A DNA stretch of 64,000 nucleotides from Jiella pacifica (GTDB lineage: Bacteria; Pseudomonadota; Alphaproteobacteria; Rhizobiales; Rhizobiaceae). The notes beneath the pieces were generated by a model. The model did not search any database. It was given only the letters and a program-made list of their open reading frames with translations, and was not told the origin of the DNA. Both the position numbers and the translations under genes were made by a program. The stretch lies in NCBI RefSeq assembly GCF_010500815.1, contig NZ_JAAAMG010000023.1, forward strand, positions 1 through 64,000, in the 5' to 3' direction. Shown here piece after piece: positions 61,767-64,000 of the stretch (positions within the stretch are counted from its first letter, which is position 1; every line of letters begins with the position of its first letter).

Positions 61767-63047
61767 ATGACCAGCATTATGACGAACGCTTCGGCGATGA
61801 CCGCTCTGCAGAGCCTGCAGTCGATCAATTCTTCGCTCGACGAGACGCAGAGCCGCATCTCGACCGGCTACCGCGTTGCCGAAGCCCAGGACAACGCCGC
61901 CTACTGGTCGATCGCGACCACCATGCGTTCGGACAATCAGGCGATGTCCGCCGTCGTCGACTCGCTCGGCATCGGTGCCGCCACGGTCGACGCCGCCTAT
62001 ACCGGCCTCAACGCCGCCAAGGACGTCCTGTCCGAGATCAAGGCCAAGCTGACGACCGCCACCTCCGACGGCGTCGACAAGGGCAAGGTCCAGGAAGAGA
62101 TCACCGCTCTTCAGAACCAGCTGAAGACGATCTCCGACTCGGCTTCGTTCTCCGGCCAGAACTGGCTGTCGAACACCGAAGCGACCACCAACAAACAGAT
62201 CGTCTCCTCGATCTCGCGTGACGCCGCGGGCAGCCTCGGCGTCGGCGCCATCGATGTCGACATCGACAGCTACCGTCTCTACTCGGCCGACGCGGGTATT
62301 CTCGACAAGACGATCGACATCGCCCAGTTCGACGGCGTACTCGGCAGCGCCACGGTCGAGACCTCGGCGATCAGCTTCGCCAACGCCAACGACAAGATCT
62401 CCTTCACCGTGTCGCAGAACGGTGACGCGGCCCGCACGGTTGAGATCACACAGGCCACCCTGGCCTCTGCCGGCCTCAGCGACACGACGATCCGCTCGAA
62501 CGCTGATCTGAAGGCGGTCTACGAACAGGCTCTGTCGGATGCTGGCATTGACGGCGTCGAGGTCTCCATCGATGCGACCGACAGTCTGACCTTCACCTCG
62601 CTCGAGAGCTTCAAGGTGACCAACGCGGCGACCACCGGCACCTCCGCCATCACCGTGGCAAGCATGGGTCTCGTGGCGACCGACACCACGGCATCGGCCA
62701 CGGGCACGTTCTCGACCAGCGTCGAGGACATCGACCTGAACACTCTGACGTTGGGTCAGGAATCGGCGCAGATCCAAGCCTACATCAAGGTCGTCGACGA
62801 GGCCTTGTCGCAGGTCACCACGGCTGCCGCCAGCATCGGCGCCGTGCAGAACCGTATCGATCTGCAGCAGGAGTTCGTCTCCAAGCTGATGGACACGGTT
62901 TCCGAAGGCGTCGGCTCGCTGGTCGATGCCGACATGACCGAGGAGTCCACCCGCCTCAAGGCCCTGCAGACCCAGCAGCAGCTCGGCGTCCAGGCGCTGT
63001 CGATCGCCAACAACTCCTCGCAGTCGCTGCTCTCGCTCTTCCGCTAA
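61767..63047 (+). CDS. Flagellin 2
   Basis: The 426-residue protein has the same layout as flagellin 1: conserved N-terminal (TALQSLQSINSSLDETQSRI) and C-terminal (VQNRIDLQQEFVSKLMDTVS, ending SLLSLFR) domains around a variable middle. The start is ATG 61767; an upstream frame to 61689 lies in the conserved leader and is not part of the protein. A 293-base block (61887-62179) is identical to flagellin 3. It is probably a separate transcription unit with its own promoter and terminator. Confidence 0.96.
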   Translation: MTSIMTNASAMTALQSLQSINSSLDETQSRISTGYRVAEAQDNAAYWSIATTMRSDNQAMSAVVDSLGIGAATVDAAYTGLNAAKDVLSEIKAKLTTATSDGVDKGKVQEEITALQNQLKTISDSASFSGQNWLSNTEATTNKQIVSSISRDAAGSLGVGAIDVDIDSYRLYSADAGILDKTIDIAQFDGVLGSATVETSAISFANANDKISFTVSQNGDAARTVEITQATLASAGLSDTTIRSNADLKAVYEQALSDAGIDGVEVSIDATDSLTFTSLESFKVTNAATTGTSAITVASMGLVATDTTASATGTFSTSVEDIDLNTLTLGQESAQIQAYIKVVDEALSQVTTAAASIGAVQNRIDLQQEFVSKLMDTVSEGVGSLVDADMTEESTRLKALQTQQQLGVQALSIANNSSQSLLSLFR

Positions 63048-63094
63048 GCGGCGAGGGGAGGCGTCTCCCCGATCCCAGCGAGTCCAGAATGACG

Positions 63095-63122
63095 AAAGGC
63101 CCGGCACTCCGCCGGGCCTTTC
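63095..63122 (+). terminator. Rho-independent terminator of flagellin 2
   Basis: AAAGGCCCGGC and GCCGGGCCTTT form an 11-pair stem around ACTCC, followed by a few further T residues. It lies 48 bases after the flagellin 2 stop. Confidence 0.85.
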
Positions 63123-63521
63123 TGCGTTTGTGAGTCATGAACCGTAGTCCCACAGTCGCCGCTGCGGCTCCGTCTCCGCCTTTGTCGCATGAGCGATCAT
63201 GCGTTTTCCTGCCTGCCGTTAAGCAGGAGTTGGAGAAAAATCTAAGTAAAATTGCGACCGAGATATAGGGTTAATGGGCGTAGTGAATCGACGTGATGAA
63301 TCATTTCTGTCTTAACTACGATCCTTCGCCTTCCATTAGGCTTGAATCGATGGATGTTCGGATCATTCTTGCGGATTAAGGTTTTGGAGTGAGTCCGGAT
63401 CTCATGTTGTGTTCATAGCGAAGTGGCCAGATAGAAATGAAATGGCCATGGGCATGATGCCGTTTCGTTATCCCGGCCGATCCGGATTGTTCCTATCTGT
63501 CTTGCGTATGGAACGTTAGTT
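63123..63521 (+). promoter_or_regulatory. Promoter and leader region of flagellin 3
   Basis: This 399-bp gap carries the second copy of the flagellin leader (63403-63521, core 63451-63490). Upstream of it is an AT-richer stretch with single TTAA cores at 63219, 63271 and 63312. These lack the even 24-base spacing found before flagellin 2. No gene is present. Confidence 0.5.
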
Positions 63522-64000
63522 ATGACCAGCATCAACACCAATACCGCGGCAATGACGGCTCTGCAGAGCTTGCAGTCGATCAACTCTTCGCTTGAAGACA
63601 CCCAGAGCCGCATCTCGACCGGCTATCGCGTCTCGGAAGCTCAGGACAACGCCGCCTACTGGTCGATCGCGACCACCATGCGTTCGGACAATCAGGCGAT
63701 GTCCGCCGTCGTCGACTCGCTCGGCATCGGTGCCGCCACGGTCGACGCCGCCTATACCGGCCTCAACGCCGCCAAGGACGTCCTGTCCGAGATCAAGGCC
63801 AAGCTGACGACCGCCACCTCCGACGGCGTCGACAAGGGCAAGGTCCAGGAAGAGATCACCGCTCTTCAGAACCAGCTGAAGACGATCTCCGACTCGGCTT
63901 CGTTCTCCGGCCAGAACTGGCTGTCGAACACCGACGCGACCACCACCAAGCAGATCGTCTCCTCGATCTCGCGTGACGCCGCGGGCAGCCTCGGCGTCGG
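63522..64000 (+). CDS. Flagellin 3, N-terminal part (cut by window edge)
   Basis: The frame starts at ATG 63522 and runs open to the window end, giving 159 residues of a flagellin N-terminal D0/D1 region (TSINTNTAAMTALQSLQSIN, then STGYRVSEAQDNAAYW). From base 63642 to 63934 it is identical to flagellin 2 at DNA level, while the first 120 bases differ at several sites. The leader is shared with flagellin 2. The C-terminal half lies outside the window. Confidence 0.95.
   Translation, partial: MTSINTNTAAMTALQSLQSINSSLEDTQSRISTGYRVSEAQDNAAYWSIATTMRSDNQAMSAVVDSLGIGAATVDAAYTGLNAAKDVLSEIKAKLTTATSDGVDKGKVQEEITALQNQLKTISDSASFSGQNWLSNTDATTTKQIVSSISRDAAGSLGV

Noticed and set aside
1-64000. CRISPR arrays, tRNA or rRNA genes, prophage
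   Set aside because: No regularly spaced repeats, no cloverleaf-like sequence and no phage structural genes were noticed on reading both strands.

Overview
The window is high-GC DNA from an alphaproteobacterium, most likely of the order Hyphomicrobiales (Rhizobiales). The main grounds are the order DUF2948-hisD-UPF0262-low-molecular-weight phosphatase, the block rpmH-rnpA-yidC-engB, a MotE-type motility protein inside the flagellar operon, the fliI-flgF / motA-fliM-fliN-fliG-flhB / flgBC-fliE-flgGAI-motE-flgH-fliLP layout, and CtrA-like TTAA motifs before flagellin genes. A family-level placement is not attempted.

Layout. At the left edge lies the tail of an IS110-type transposase. Positions 0.3-7.9 kb hold a DUF4424 protein, a two-subunit TRAP permease without a local binding protein, a small helix-turn-helix protein, a small exported protein next to a LysR regulator, recX and a PfpI/DJ-1 protein. 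Positions 7.9-19.7 kb form a cell-surface polysaccharide locus: Wzz-type chain-length protein, Tat-exported GH10 glycosidase, MOP flippase, DUF6492 protein, WecG-type, GT4-like and GT2 glycosyltransferases, O-antigen ligase/polymerase and an acyltransferase. Positions 19.9-22.9 kb are the conserved hisD block.

Positions 23.2-27.2 kb are the most unusual part: three tandem Hint-domain genes with divergent, less GC-rich N-terminal modules and nearly constant C-terminal Hint modules. A frameshifted duplicate of the 3' end of the neighbouring phosphatase gene lies between the first two. Positions 27.2-31.1 kb hold engB, a hexapeptide acetyltransferase, yidC, rnpA and rpmH. Positions 31.5-38.9 kb hold a 1071-residue LysM/Ig-like low-complexity protein, a LysE-type remnant, an Atm1-like ABC exporter and the psd-pssA phosphatidylethanolamine pair. 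Positions 39.0-45.2 kb hold a MetE-like methyltransferase, a complete TRAP transporter (dctPQM) and an HxlR regulator divergent from a PRISE-type reductase.

Positions 45.2-64 kb are flagellar: export ATPase and rod gene (fliI, flgF) on the minus strand, then stator, switch, export, rod, ring and basal-body genes on the plus strand. They end in three flagellin genes, the third cut by the window edge. The flagellins show a long identical block (gene conversion), a conserved 5' leader in copies 2 and 3, and candidate CtrA sites before copies 1 and 2. No tRNA, rRNA, CRISPR array or prophage was seen.
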